64,000 nucleotides of DNA, from positions 62,001 through 126,000 of the forward strand of contig NZ_AP026764.1 in assembly GCF_026000435.1 (NCBI RefSeq), in the 5' to 3' direction. Positions 9,825 through 17,606 of this stretch are shown in pieces; position 1 is the first letter of the stretch, and the number at the start of each line of letters is the position of its first letter. The stretch comes from Vibrio sp. STUT-A11 (lineage in GTDB: Bacteria; Pseudomonadota; Gammaproteobacteria; Enterobacterales; Vibrionaceae). The translations under genes and the position numbers were made by a program. The notes beneath the pieces are model-generated. The model made no database searches and had not been told where the DNA came from. It saw nothing but the letters and a program-made list of their open reading frames with translations.

Positions 9825-9851
9825 GCGCTATGGTACCAATGTCCATAGCGC
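9825..9851 (+). other. Intercistronic stem-loop between cusA and the cupredoxin gene
   Basis: GCGCTATGG (9825-9833) and CCATAGCGC (9843-9851) form a perfect 9-bp stem with a 9-nt loop. No T-run follows, so it is unlikely to be a full terminator. It may tune expression or stabilise one of the two messages. Confidence 0.55.
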
Positions 9852-9881
9852 ATTACCTCATTGACGATAAAGGAAACCGAT

Positions 9882-10463
9882 ATGAAAAAGACACTGATTA
9901 CTCTTGCTCTAACTTTTGCTTCTGGCTGCGTATTTGCTCAGATGGATAATTCAACCATAAATCATGACAACATGGAGCATGACTCTATGCCTATGGAACA
10001 TATGCAAAGTGAAAATATGCCTATGGACCACTCAAACATGGATCATTCCAGTATGGGAGGCATGGTAGCCACGTCTGCCGTAGGCATGCCTGCAAACGGA
10101 GCAAAACCGGATAAAGTCGTGCATGTTATTTTGAGTGACGACATGAAAATCACCTTTAAAAAAGAAGTGCAGATCGAACCCAATGACGTTGTCCAGTTTG
10201 TGGTGATGAACACGGGTAAAATGAATCATGAGTTCACAATTGGTTCAGCCAAAGAGCAGCTAGAGCATCGTGAAATGATGAAAAACATGTCTGGCAATCA
10301 CATGCATGATTCAGATAATGCCGTAACGGTTGAACCAGGCAAAGCTAAGCAACTTTTATGGCACTTCCACGGCGACAACAATGTCGAGTTTGCGTGCAAC
10401 ATCCCTAGCCACGCGGAAGCTGGCATGGTGAAAAAAGTGAAGTTAGAACCTGCAACAAAGTAA
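9882..10463 (+). CDS. Cupredoxin-domain copper-binding protein with Met/His-rich N-terminus
   Basis: 193 residues from the ATG at 9882, which has AAAGGA eight bases upstream; the frame extends back to a TTG with no better signal. A signal peptide ends near VFA-Q20. Residues 21-61 contain ten Met and five His in repeats such as MEHDSMPMEHM and MPMDHSNMDH, a copper-binding style of tail. The C-terminal cupredoxin domain carries a full candidate type-1 copper site: H116 (NHEF), C172, H177 and M182 (C-x4-H-x4-M). It closes the copper operon and is followed by a strong terminator. It is probably a periplasmic copper carrier or buffer. Confidence 0.85.
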   Translation: MKKTLITLALTFASGCVFAQMDNSTINHDNMEHDSMPMEHMQSENMPMDHSNMDHSSMGGMVATSAVGMPANGAKPDKVVHVILSDDMKITFKKEVQIEPNDVVQFVVMNTGKMNHEFTIGSAKEQLEHREMMKNMSGNHMHDSDNAVTVEPGKAKQLLWHFHGDNNVEFACNIPSHAEAGMVKKVKLEPATK

Positions 10464-10476
10464 TATTCTATTAAAC

Positions 10477-10504
10477 AAAAGGAGCGGATTTTCGCTCCTT
10501 TTTT
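10477..10504. terminator. Bidirectional terminator between copper operon and reductase gene
   Basis: AAAAGGAGCG (10477-10486) pairs with CGCTCCTTTT (10493-10502) around a 6-nt loop, with six T after the stem on the plus strand and A-run/T-run symmetry on the minus strand. It sits between convergent genes. Confidence 0.85.
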
Positions 10505-10511
10505 GGTGTGA

Positions 10512-11846
10512 TTATCTCATTACGAACAACTCTTCATGATAGTGATGTTCGATATCGAATTGATACTCAGCCAATTGCTGTTTCAATGTGTCGGAAAACG
10601 CCTCAGGCCCACAGAAATAAAGTTCATAGTCTGCCAAATCCCCACACTGCTTAACGATGCGTTTTGCGTTCAGTCTCGTCGAAACCTGAGTATCAATAAC
10701 ACTTAACTCAACCTCAGCGTGATGAGCGTAATGCCACAACTCATCCACTAAATGGCTATCCAATCCTCGAGCACAATAGAATAGATGCACTGGCTGATGT
10801 GATCTGCGCTGTTTTAATGAAGCAAGTATCGCAAAGAAAACCGCAATACCAACCCCACCAGCAATCCAGATTTGAGGTTTGCTGACGTCAAACTCTAAAC
10901 GGCCATAAGGTCCTTCCAAAGTGACCTCATCCCCTGCTTCTATTCGCTCGAACAAGCCAGTTGTAAAATCCCCAAGCTCTTTGATTAAAAATCGTAGCTC
11001 AGGTTCACCATTAGCCGATGCAATCGTAAACGGATGCGGATCTTCATTACCAAATCGTACATAAGCGAATTGTCCTGCTTTATGCCCCTGCCAAGAGTCC
11101 GTTGGGGTAACTACCAACTCCATAACACGAGCTTGAGGGAAAAAGCGCGTCGATTTCACTTTCATGCTGTGGCGGTTCATTCGACCAACCAAACCCAATA
11201 AGCTATAGAAAGCCGCAGCGCTGCCAATTAAGGCGAATGCGATAGAAATATAGAAAATCGGCTCCCCCCAATAGGCTCGCTTGATCAACAACACAGAGTG
11301 AACCGCAATCATCAAATAGACAGCGGCCATCAATCGATGTGACACTTTGAACGGTTTGTATTTCACCACGCCCCAAAGTGAAATACCGAATAAAACTAAT
11401 AGAAGATAAAATCCCCACTCCCCGAGACTAAGTCCCACATCGCGCAGATCCACTATCCATTGTTCCAATCCTGTTAAGTTATGTCCGGCAGGCCCTTCCC
11501 CAGTATGCTTAAGGGGCTTTTCTAGGATTCCGGACTCGACTAACCATTTAGGTACTTGATACAAAAGCCAATGCACAATAGCTAAACTCACACCGGAAAT
11601 ACCCAACCACTTATGAGCTCGATAGGCTTTATCCATACCATTCACCCAGCGCTCTATAACCGGCAATCGCAACGCTAACAACATGGCAATGGACATTAAA
11701 CCAAGTGCTATCACACCAGAATATTGAATCAACGCTGAGCGCCAATAAAAAAATTGTGTCGATGACAGCAGTTGTGTTTCGCTCATAAACCACAGAACAG
11801 ATACGACTGCAATCACAACATATATAGAATTCCGTACTGTTTTCAT
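10512..11846 (-). CDS. Ferric reductase-like transmembrane flavoprotein (ferredoxin-reductase family)
   Basis: 444 residues from the ATG at 11846, which has GGAG eight bases upstream (a GTG two codons earlier lies too close to that site). The N-terminal half is membranous with His residues suited to haem binding (HKWLGISG, VHWLL, SHRLMAAVY, HSVLL). The C-terminal half is an FAD/NAD(P)H reductase module, with FAD-binding HPFTIAS, a nucleotide-binding WIAGGVGIAVF segment and the terminal FCGPEAF motif. Known relatives move electrons from NAD(P)H through FAD and haem across the inner membrane to ferric or cupric ions or quinones; the acceptor here is unknown. Its position next to the copper operon is suggestive only. 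Confidence 0.8.
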   Translation of the reverse strand: MKTVRNSIYVVIAVVSVLWFMSETQLLSSTQFFYWRSALIQYSGVIALGLMSIAMLLALRLPVIERWVNGMDKAYRAHKWLGISGVSLAIVHWLLYQVPKWLVESGILEKPLKHTGEGPAGHNLTGLEQWIVDLRDVGLSLGEWGFYLLLVLFGISLWGVVKYKPFKVSHRLMAAVYLMIAVHSVLLIKRAYWGEPIFYISIAFALIGSAAAFYSLLGLVGRMNRHSMKVKSTRFFPQARVMELVVTPTDSWQGHKAGQFAYVRFGNEDPHPFTIASANGEPELRFLIKELGDFTTGLFERIEAGDEVTLEGPYGRLEFDVSKPQIWIAGGVGIAVFFAILASLKQRRSHQPVHLFYCARGLDSHLVDELWHYAHHAEVELSVIDTQVSTRLNAKRIVKQCGDLADYELYFCGPEAFSDTLKQQLAEYQFDIEHHYHEELFVMR

Positions 11847-12057
11847 TTTCACTACTCCGCCACTGGTGACAACTTTAGTTTAGTGCAACCTACGTAAAAC
11901 AACGTCAATAACGGTAAAGCTTAGTAAAACGCTTTATTTGAGCAGAATTCTACAGAAAACCAACCGGGATTTAACAGTTCATAGTCCACTCCATCGCTAT
12001 AGTCTGAGTTGATTTCACCTCAATGCGAGCCAGAAAAATAAATAAAGATAATCACCC

Positions 12058-12909
12058 ATGAGAAAGATACTTTTTTTGATTGCGCTAATGGTCTGCTCAC
12101 CTTTAAGTCACGCCTCTAAATTACATGAAGATATTTCTCTTCTTGAGCAACAGATCACTGGTCGCATAGGCATCGCCGTCTGGGATACTCAGACCGACAA
12201 ACATTGGGCTTATCGTGGCGACGAAAGATTTCCTCTGGTAGGAACCGTTAAGACGTTAGCTTGCGCAACCATGCTGAGTGAGATGGATACCGGTATCCTC
12301 AAAAAAAATGCCACCGCGACTGTAGAAAAACGCGATATGGTGATGTGGTCTCCCATCATGGATAAACTGGCTGGGCAGAATGTCCGTATCGAGCATGCCT
12401 GCGAAGCCGCGATGTTGATGAACGATAACACGGCGACGAATCTCGTATTGAATGAAATCGGCGGGCCTAAGTCGGTCATGCTTTTCCTGCGTACCATCGG
12501 AGACAAAGCCACCAGACTCGACAGCGCTGAACCGATCGTCAACGAAGCTATGCCGGGCGATAAGCATGACACGACGACACCTAACGCCATGGTAAACACA
12601 CTTGAAACACTGATCGATGGTGATGCGCTCTCTTATGAATCTCGAATTCAATTAAAAATTTGGATGCAAGACAGTAAAGTGTCTGATTCACTCATGCGTT
12701 CAGTTTTACCTTCAGGCTGGTCTATCGCAGATCGTTCAGGTTCTGGTGGCAACGGTTCACTTGGCTTTAACGCCGTCATCTGGAAAGAAAACCACAAGCC
12801 AGTTTATATAAGTATCTATGTTGCAGAAACCGAACTGTCTCTACAGGCAAGAGAACAACTCATCGCGCAAATTAGCCAGCTTATTTTATATAAGTACCAA
12901 AACCTCTAG
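12058..12909 (+). CDS. CARB-type class A beta-lactamase homologue lacking catalytic Ser70 and Ser130
   Basis: 283 residues, the usual CARB length, with signal peptide (MRKILFLIALMVCSPLSHA) and strong overall resemblance to the chromosomal carbenicillinases of Vibrio. The fold motifs are present but altered. The S-x-x-K position reads GTVK (Gly62, codon GGA at 12241-12243), the SDN loop reads NDN (Asn122, codon AAC at 12421-12423), while Lys65, Asn124, the omega-loop Glu158 and Asn162, and the CARB-typical RSG (226-228) are kept. Ser70 is the nucleophile in every active class A enzyme, so this protein should not hydrolyse penicillins by the normal route. The frame is intact with no stop or frameshift. 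It may be a penicillin-binding pseudoenzyme or a recently inactivated gene. No integron attC or integrase is nearby. Confidence 0.9.
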   Translation: MRKILFLIALMVCSPLSHASKLHEDISLLEQQITGRIGIAVWDTQTDKHWAYRGDERFPLVGTVKTLACATMLSEMDTGILKKNATATVEKRDMVMWSPIMDKLAGQNVRIEHACEAAMLMNDNTATNLVLNEIGGPKSVMLFLRTIGDKATRLDSAEPIVNEAMPGDKHDTTTPNAMVNTLETLIDGDALSYESRIQLKIWMQDSKVSDSLMRSVLPSGWSIADRSGSGGNGSLGFNAVIWKENHKPVYISIYVAETELSLQAREQLIAQISQLILYKYQNL

Positions 12910-12940
12910 CGTTGAAACCAACCAGGAAATCCGAAATAAA

Positions 12941-12968
12941 AAAGGTAGCGACCTAAAGCGCTACCTTT
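12941..12968. terminator. Terminator between the CARB-like gene and a small minus-strand gene
   Basis: AAAGGTAGCG (12941-12950) pairs perfectly with CGCTACCTTT (12959-12968), loop 8 nt. Read on the minus strand the stem is followed by TTTATT after the paired T residues, so it best serves the small minus-strand gene, and may also stop the plus-strand gene. Confidence 0.8.
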
Positions 12969-13026
12969 ATCCCTACTCCCACCGACACCTGAAAATTTCA
13001 GACATCGGCAAAACAAGCCGATTAAA

Positions 13027-13179
13027 TTATGCTTTCTGCAGATCTTTAGTTGGGTAAGTCAAAGCTGCGCCATCCGTTTTTACGTGAGTGTAGGCACCGC
13101 CGCCGCTTACGCCTGTAACGACCATTTTACCTAGATCAATACCTTTAGTTGCTACTACTTCGTCACCGATAGAAAACAT
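13027..13179 (-). CDS. Small conserved-looking protein of 50 residues, function unknown
   Basis: ATG at 13179 with AAAGG eight bases upstream, and stop at 13027-13029 just ahead of a strong minus-strand terminator. The sequence starts MFSIGDEVVATKGIDLGKMV and ends TYPTKDLQKA, is glycine-rich in the middle (GVSGGGAY), has no signal peptide or membrane segment, and looks like a small beta-barrel (SH3-like) fold. A good ribosome site, coding-like composition and own terminator support a real gene. I do not recognise the family. Confidence 0.7.
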   Translation of the reverse strand: MFSIGDEVVATKGIDLGKMVVTGVSGGGAYTHVKTDGAALTYPTKDLQKA

Positions 13180-13433
13180 ATTCAACACCTTTATGCAGAT
13201 TGAGACAATGAGTCATTGCGAGGTATTTAATAAGAAATAGCGTCATTTATCTAATCAGCTTTTTTGTCGTTAAGATTAATTTTTCTGTTCTCGTTCACAA
13301 ATCGATTTTCTATTTTTTGATGTAGATAAACATCACTAAATCATAAAAAAACAAGTAACCAAATTTCGTATAGTCAGTTAATATTTTTAGGTATAAGAAT
13401 AGAAGCGACATCAGCTCTTACCGGAGAAATATC

Positions 13434-13973
13434 ATGACTAAAGGCCTTAAAATGCGTGCATTAGAACGCTCAGACCTTCGTTTTATCCACGAACTCAATA
13501 ACAACCGCAATATCATGGCTTACTGGTTTGAAGAGCCTTACGAATCTTATGATGAACTGGAGGAGCTTTACCGCAAGCACATACATGACGATGCAGAAAG
13601 GCGTTTCGTCGTAGAGGATACTGACGGTATTGTTATCGGCTTAGTTGAACTTATTGAAATCAACTACATTCACCGAAGTGCAGAGTTTCAGATCATCATT
13701 GCACCCGAACACCAAGGCCTAGGCTACGCGATGGAAATGATCAACCGCGCTTTAGATTATTCTTTTTCTATTCTCAATCTGCGTAAAATTTATCTACTGG
13801 TCGCAGTAGAAAATGAAATTGCTATCCACCTATATAAAAAGTGTGGCTTTATCGAAGAGGGCCACTTGGTCGAAGAGTACTTTATTAATGGTGGTTATCG
13901 AGACGTTATACGCATGTACATTCTGAAACATCAATATCAAAAGCCGATAGAAGAAAAGAAAGATAGCAATTAA
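13434..13973 (+). CDS. speG: Spermidine N1-acetyltransferase SpeG
   Basis: 179 residues, a GNAT acetyltransferase with acetyl-CoA loop EHQGLGYAMEM (Q/R-x-x-G-x-A region). The sequence closely follows the well-studied V. cholerae SpeG, including NNNRNIMAYWFEEPYES, the acidic polyamine-binding face (DELEELYRKHIHDDAERRF) and NYIHRSAEFQIII. It acetylates spermidine or spermine with acetyl-CoA in the cytoplasm, limiting polyamine toxicity. ATG at 13434 follows GGAGAAATATC. A short C-terminal tail (KKDSN) overlaps a tiny minus-strand ORF. Confidence 0.95.
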   Translation: MTKGLKMRALERSDLRFIHELNNNRNIMAYWFEEPYESYDELEELYRKHIHDDAERRFVVEDTDGIVIGLVELIEINYIHRSAEFQIIIAPEHQGLGYAMEMINRALDYSFSILNLRKIYLLVAVENEIAIHLYKKCGFIEEGHLVEEYFINGGYRDVIRMYILKHQYQKPIEEKKDSN

Positions 13974-14044
13974 TTCGTCGCAGCTTGAGCTGCAGAGCAT
14001 ATTAATAGCGAGCCAGCCACAACGATTTTTGAAAGGTTTTTCAT
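13970..14044 (-). CDS. Tiny ORF consisting of a signal peptide (24 aa), possible gene remnant
   Basis: ATG at 14042-14044, stop at 13970-13972, overlapping the end of speG by four bases. The product begins MKNLSKIVVAGSLL and ends AAQAATN: a positively charged start, a hydrophobic core and an AQA-A signal peptidase site, then only a few residues. It may be a secreted micro-peptide, an entericidin-like small protein, or the stub of an exported protein whose remainder was deleted when speG came to lie here. Confidence 0.35.
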   Translation of the reverse strand: MKNLSKIVVAGSLLICSAAQAATN

Positions 14045-14622
14045 AACAAAACCTATTATTTTTATATTGAACCTATGCTACAGAGAGCTGTTGCTGGTTA
14101 TTAAAAAGCACTGCCGAATTTCCATAGCATAGGTGTCAATGACGTTGAGCGCGAAGAAAGACTTGAAACAGTTGCCCAAATTGACATTCTCCCTCCTAAG
14201 ATTGAATCGTATTGATAGAATGGACACGCGCTGATGAAACATGTCCTTAAAAAGTATCAGTGTAATAAATAGTCCTACTCTGGCCGTTCTAAATCGGTCT
14301 ATTTTCAATTGCTAATTACTAGTTAAGAGTAAACACAGCGACAAACATCAACTTCTGTCTCAATACCTAGACACTTTAGACGTCAAGCACCACCGTCACA
14401 TACTCTTTAGGAATAAGATCGAGCTGCGTTGTTGTTGTAAAACTAGAACATCGTCGAAAGCAAAATTAGTGAGCTATCAGTCAACACTCACAATTCACTC
14501 CAACTCATTACTTTTATTGATCTTTCTTTACACCTTTAACTGGTTTCGCGATCTTGTCGACACAATTTTTCGTCAAGCCATACTATGCTTAGAGTGAATA
14601 TAATCCACTTAAGGGCGTGGTT
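14045..14622. other. Intergenic region without a recognised gene
   Basis: About 580 bp between the tiny ORF and the stress-protein gene. One minus-strand frame of 76 codons (14078-14308) has no ribosome site and no coding look. No clear -35/-10 pair for the downstream gene could be fixed, although TACTAT at 14581 is a possible -10. Confidence 0.5.
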
Positions 14623-15048
14623 ATGAAATACAAACATATTCTTGTCGCACTGGAACTTGCAGATGAAAGCACAGTGCTGATTGATAGAGCAGTAGAAATG
14701 GCAAACTATCTCGACTCCAACATTTCATTCATCCATGTGGATGGTACTCATGGTGAAATTTATCGCGAGCTCGTGGATATCAAAGCAAACCCAGATCATG
14801 TACCACTAAACGAGCATTCAATGGAGTGTCTAAAAACGTTCAGCGACTATATGGACTACCCACTTAAACATTTCTTTGTGGGTACTGGCGATTTGGCTGA
14901 TAAACTAGAAACAACCATCAAAGAGCAAGAAGTCGACTTACTGATCTGTGGCCACCATCAGGATTTGTGGAGCAAGCTTATCTCCTACTCTCGTCATCTC
15001 ATAAATAAGTCACCAGTCGACATTCTGGTTGTGCCTATTCACGACTAG
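14623..15048 (+). CDS. Universal stress protein A family protein
   Basis: 141 residues from the ATG at 14623, with AAGGG seven bases upstream; a GTG two codons earlier is inside that spacing and is disfavoured. The start MKYKHILVALELADES, the middle VDLLICGHHQD and the end VDILVVPIHD are typical single-domain UspA features. The ATP-binding G-2x-G-9x-G(S/T) loop is not clearly present (GHHQDLWSKLISYSRHLINKSPVDI), as in UspA-type rather than UspFG-type members. It is probably a cytoplasmic stress-response dimer. A terminator follows. Confidence 0.85.
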   Translation: MKYKHILVALELADESTVLIDRAVEMANYLDSNISFIHVDGTHGEIYRELVDIKANPDHVPLNEHSMECLKTFSDYMDYPLKHFFVGTGDLADKLETTIKEQEVDLLICGHHQDLWSKLISYSRHLINKSPVDILVVPIHD

Positions 15049-15089
15049 AGTTCTGTCGATCAGAAACGAATAAATCAATTATACAAAGC

Positions 15090-15124
15090 AAAGGCCAGTC
15101 GTAATCAGTGACAGGCCTTTTTGT
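15090..15124 (+). terminator. Probable terminator after the universal stress gene
   Basis: AAAGGCC (15090-15096) pairs with GGCCTTT (15114-15120) across a 17-nt loop and runs into TTTTG. It lies between convergent genes. Confidence 0.6.
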
Positions 15125-15153
15125 TTACGACTGATAGCAAAGATCATCTCACT

Positions 15154-15831
15154 CTACAGAGATGCGCCCCCGCACATCACCAGTTCCTGTCCAGTAATAG
15201 TGCTTGCATGAGCTGAAAGGATAAATTTCACGTACTCTGCGACTTCATACGGAGATATATAACGCCCCATCGGTGGAAGCTTGGGTGGAGATGATTTTCG
15301 GTCAGGGTTTAGCAACATTGGGGTTTCCGTTGCTCCCGGCGCGATAATGTTGGCTGTCACTCCTTTTGGCGCTAACTCAGCGGCCCAACTGCGCACCATG
15401 CCAAACAACGCTGATTTAGTCGCGACATATTGGGAACGGCCAGCAACGCCTTTCGAAGTGCGACTGCCGATAATCACAATCCGACCACCCTGTTCCAATT
15501 TAGGTGCGAAGTGATTAGCTAATATTTCTGCCACGTGAACATGAAGGTGCCAAATAGACTGACTTTCTTCAATGTTTAGTTGACCTAACGGCGCTGCAAC
15601 CATTTTGCCTGCCGCGTGAATAACCGCATCGACCGGAGGTAAGTTTTCCAAGCAGTGAATTAAGTTATTGGTATCGAACAAATCTACAGTCTGACTGACA
15701 AAGTTCGGGTTCTCATGTTCAACTTTAGTGCGGCTTAATCCGGTAACTTTCCACCCTGAAGAGAGCAACGTTTCGGCAATCGCTTGTCCTATTCCGGAAC
15801 TTGCACCTGTAACGACAGCATGACGACTCAT
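15154..15831 (-). CDS. Short-chain dehydrogenase/reductase of the sugar-acid locus
   Basis: 225 residues from the ATG at 15831 (GGGAG seven bases upstream; a GTG at 15837 overlaps the previous stop). It has the classical SDR pattern: cofactor motif TGASSGIG near residue 10, NAG-equivalent HAAGK, and the catalytic set with Ser in IIGSRTSKG and Y-x3-K in SQYVATKSA. It is the last gene of the seven-gene minus-strand operon. In known sugar-acid pathways such enzymes oxidise or reduce a hydroxyl/keto or aldehyde group with NAD(P); the actual substrate is not shown by sequence. Confidence 0.85.
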   Translation of the reverse strand: MSRHAVVTGASSGIGQAIAETLLSSGWKVTGLSRTKVEHENPNFVSQTVDLFDTNNLIHCLENLPPVDAVIHAAGKMVAAPLGQLNIEESQSIWHLHVHVAEILANHFAPKLEQGGRIVIIGSRTSKGVAGRSQYVATKSALFGMVRSWAAELAPKGVTANIIAPGATETPMLLNPDRKSSPPKLPPMGRYISPYEVAEYVKFILSAHASTITGQELVMCGGASL

Positions 15832-15833
15832 AT

Positions 15834-16304
15834 TCACTCTCCCAAGATAGATCGCGGGACTTTGAAAACGGCTTTGCGGATTTGTTTTGGTTCAGAAACC
15901 ATACACAAAGCCTGATGAGGCTCACCTGGCATAAAAATCGCGAAGTCACCTGATTTAAGGTGCACCGATTGAGACAGCTTTGGATTAGCCAAGATGAATA
16001 AATCCGGTTTCTTTTCTACCGCTTCTTCATCTGAACAATCGACAACGCCATAATTGATGATCTCCTCACCTTCCAAGACCACTTGTATATCGGCATAAAG
16101 GTTATGAAACTCTGTGTGTCTTACTTCTTGTTCTTGTGTTTGTGCCGGACCAATATTAACGAACCACTCTTCATTAGATAATTGCATTTTCCCGTCATCA
16201 GATTGAATGAGCGACTCAAGTAAACACTCCGGATGAGATAAAATGTCTTTAAACGCTCGCGGCAATCCTGCCGTTTCTAGCGATAATAGATTTCCACATA
16301 TCAT
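15834..16304 (-). CDS. YhcH/YjgK/YiaL (TabA) family protein
   Basis: 156 residues of the DUF386 cupin-like family, with HTEFHNLYADIQVVLEGEE near the middle and FAIFMPGEPHQALC carrying the conserved metal-binding His residues near the C-terminus. Relatives sit in sialic-acid (nanQ/yhcH), diketogulonate (yiaL) and alginate-type operons and are thought to act as sugar anomerases or isomerases. Its stop overlaps a GTG of the next gene. Here it suggests that the imported compound cyclises and must be opened before cleavage. Confidence 0.85.
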   Translation of the reverse strand: MICGNLLSLETAGLPRAFKDILSHPECLLESLIQSDDGKMQLSNEEWFVNIGPAQTQEQEVRHTEFHNLYADIQVVLEGEEIINYGVVDCSDEEAVEKKPDLFILANPKLSQSVHLKSGDFAIFMPGEPHQALCMVSEPKQIRKAVFKVPRSILGE

Positions 16305-16324
16305 AGTCGTATCTCTTAATAACA

Positions 16325-16347
16325 GGTAGCCCTATCAAAGAGCTACC
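16325..16347 (-). other. Intercistronic stem-loop between sialidase-like and YhcH genes
   Basis: GGTAGC (16325-16330) and GCTACC (16342-16347) form a 6-bp stem within the 62-bp gap of the minus-strand operon. No T-run follows. The element is weak alone but is one of three hairpins in this operon. Confidence 0.4.
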
Positions 16348-16366
16348 CTATTCATTTGCAGATGAT

Positions 16367-17524
16367 TTAGAGGTGATTAATACGTACGTATTTAATTGCT
16401 TGGCGGAAGTAGGTGTAAGCAATATGAATGGCACCATCGCTTGATTGAGTAATCGTCGGGTATGAGAATTCACGGTTGAGTTTTTCTTGTGAATTGTTCG
16501 TCATACAGAAACCATCGCCTTCATCTAAATGCGCAACGATCGACCAGCTTGCGCCGTCATCTTTAGAGATAGCCAGTGACATTGGTGCACGAGGAGCACC
16601 CCAGAATGCACTTTTCCCATCGATAATTTCAGGCTCTTTCGCGTCGCTACCATCTTCAATTTCATCATATAAAGAGCTACGACGATCCGTTGCACCTTCT
16701 GCACTCATATTATTAAAGACCATCGCCAGATCACCATTATTCAACGCGGTAAGCTGAATCGAAGAGTTGTTGTTTGGCAGCTCAGTTGGAACTGGTGCAC
16801 TCCAGGTCTCGCCATTGTCATGGGAGTAGCTTTTGTAAATAGAATCAGCCCAACGACTGCGGTATACCGCGATCAGAGAACCATTTTTTAGCAGCGCCAC
16901 AGACATATGCACGCAACCCAGGCTATCTGGAACGTCGACATCACGCCAAGTTTGGCCTTTGTCTTCCGAGATCTTCACGCTACTGGTGTCGTAATTACCC
17001 ACCCATTTCTCACCTGGTTTGATCGTGCAGTTAAATATTGGCAACAACCAATTACCGTTTGGTAAAACCACGATAGGCTGGCGGATGAAGGTTCCTGGCT
17101 TATCGATCAATACATCGATATCTTGCCATGTTTCACCCATATCAAATGATTTTCGGTAACGTACGATCGCGGTGTCCTGGTTACCCGCCAGTTGAGCCGT
17201 CCATAACAACCAAAGTGTGTTGTCTGGGTCTAAGAATAATACTGGGTTTTGCTCTGAACGCTCTGGATCATTGGACAGTTTTACCGCTGGCTCCCATTCG
17301 TTCGAGCCTTTACGAAGGCGCGAACACAGAATCGAAATATCAGATACCCCTTCTTGCGTCCCTGCGAACCAGGTACATAGCAAGTCACCATTTGGTAAAA
17401 CAAGCAAATTCGACGCATGGTTTTGAGGATAGTCGGAAGGTAGCATTGCATTATAGTATTGCTCACGATGCTCAACTGGCACGACTTTACCGTCACGTTC
17501 TACAGTAATAGCTTCTTGATTCAT
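16367..17524 (-). CDS. Sialidase-like six-bladed beta-propeller (BNR repeat) hydrolase, cytoplasmic
   Basis: 385 residues. Four Asp-box (S-x-D-x-G-x-T/S-W) repeats are plain: SFDMGETW (126-133), SEDKGQTW (186-193), SHDNGETW (234-241) and SKDDGASW (320-327). The N-terminus shows no RIP motif, which carries the first Arg of the sialidase triad, although candidate Arg residues occur (IRQP at about 148, YRSRW at about 222). There is no signal peptide, so it acts inside the cell on an imported compound. Related BNR_2 proteins occur in sugar-acid operons; GH33-type enzymes can also act on ulosonic acids such as Kdo. Sialic acid itself is doubtful as substrate because no NanE, NanK or NagA gene is present. 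Confidence 0.8.
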   Translation of the reverse strand: MNQEAITVERDGKVVPVEHREQYYNAMLPSDYPQNHASNLLVLPNGDLLCTWFAGTQEGVSDISILCSRLRKGSNEWEPAVKLSNDPERSEQNPVLFLDPDNTLWLLWTAQLAGNQDTAIVRYRKSFDMGETWQDIDVLIDKPGTFIRQPIVVLPNGNWLLPIFNCTIKPGEKWVGNYDTSSVKISEDKGQTWRDVDVPDSLGCVHMSVALLKNGSLIAVYRSRWADSIYKSYSHDNGETWSAPVPTELPNNNSSIQLTALNNGDLAMVFNNMSAEGATDRRSSLYDEIEDGSDAKEPEIIDGKSAFWGAPRAPMSLAISKDDGASWSIVAHLDEGDGFCMTNNSQEKLNREFSYPTITQSSDGAIHIAYTYFRQAIKYVRINHL

Positions 17525-17563
17525 TGAATTTGCCCTATAAATTAAAATTTAAAACTTGAGTAA

Positions 17564-17592
17564 ATATAGCTCTCTGTTTTAGAGAGCTATAT
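17564..17592 (-). other. Intercistronic stem-loop between TRAP permease and sialidase-like gene
   Basis: ATATAGCTCTCT (17564-17575) pairs perfectly over 12 bp with AGAGAGCTATAT (17581-17592), loop 5 nt. On the minus strand it is followed by TTTACTC. It could be a partial terminator or a 3'-end protecting hairpin that lowers expression of the downstream genes relative to the transporter. Confidence 0.7.
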
Positions 17593-17606
17593 TCGTAACA
17601 GAGGAG

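Noticed and set aside
9882..9960. Lipoprotein signal (ASGC) in the cupredoxin
   Set aside because: The residue three before the Cys is Ala rather than the usual Leu, and a standard cleavage site VFA-Q follows directly.
12058..12909. Call as an active, mobile carbenicillinase resistance gene
   Set aside because: Catalytic Ser70 and Ser130 are replaced, and no integrase, attC site or transposon lies nearby; it looks chromosomal and inactive.
12818..13057. 79-codon frame after the CARB-like gene
   Set aside because: It overlaps the end of that gene and runs through a terminator and the small minus-strand gene; not coding-like.
14078..14308. 76-codon minus-strand frame between speG and the stress gene
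   Set aside because: No ribosome site, no domain, odd composition; likely chance.
15834..17524. A complete sialic-acid catabolic operon
   Set aside because: YhcH- and sialidase-like genes are present, but NanE, NanK, NagA and NagB are absent and the TRAP is TAXI type, so the substrate is likely different.
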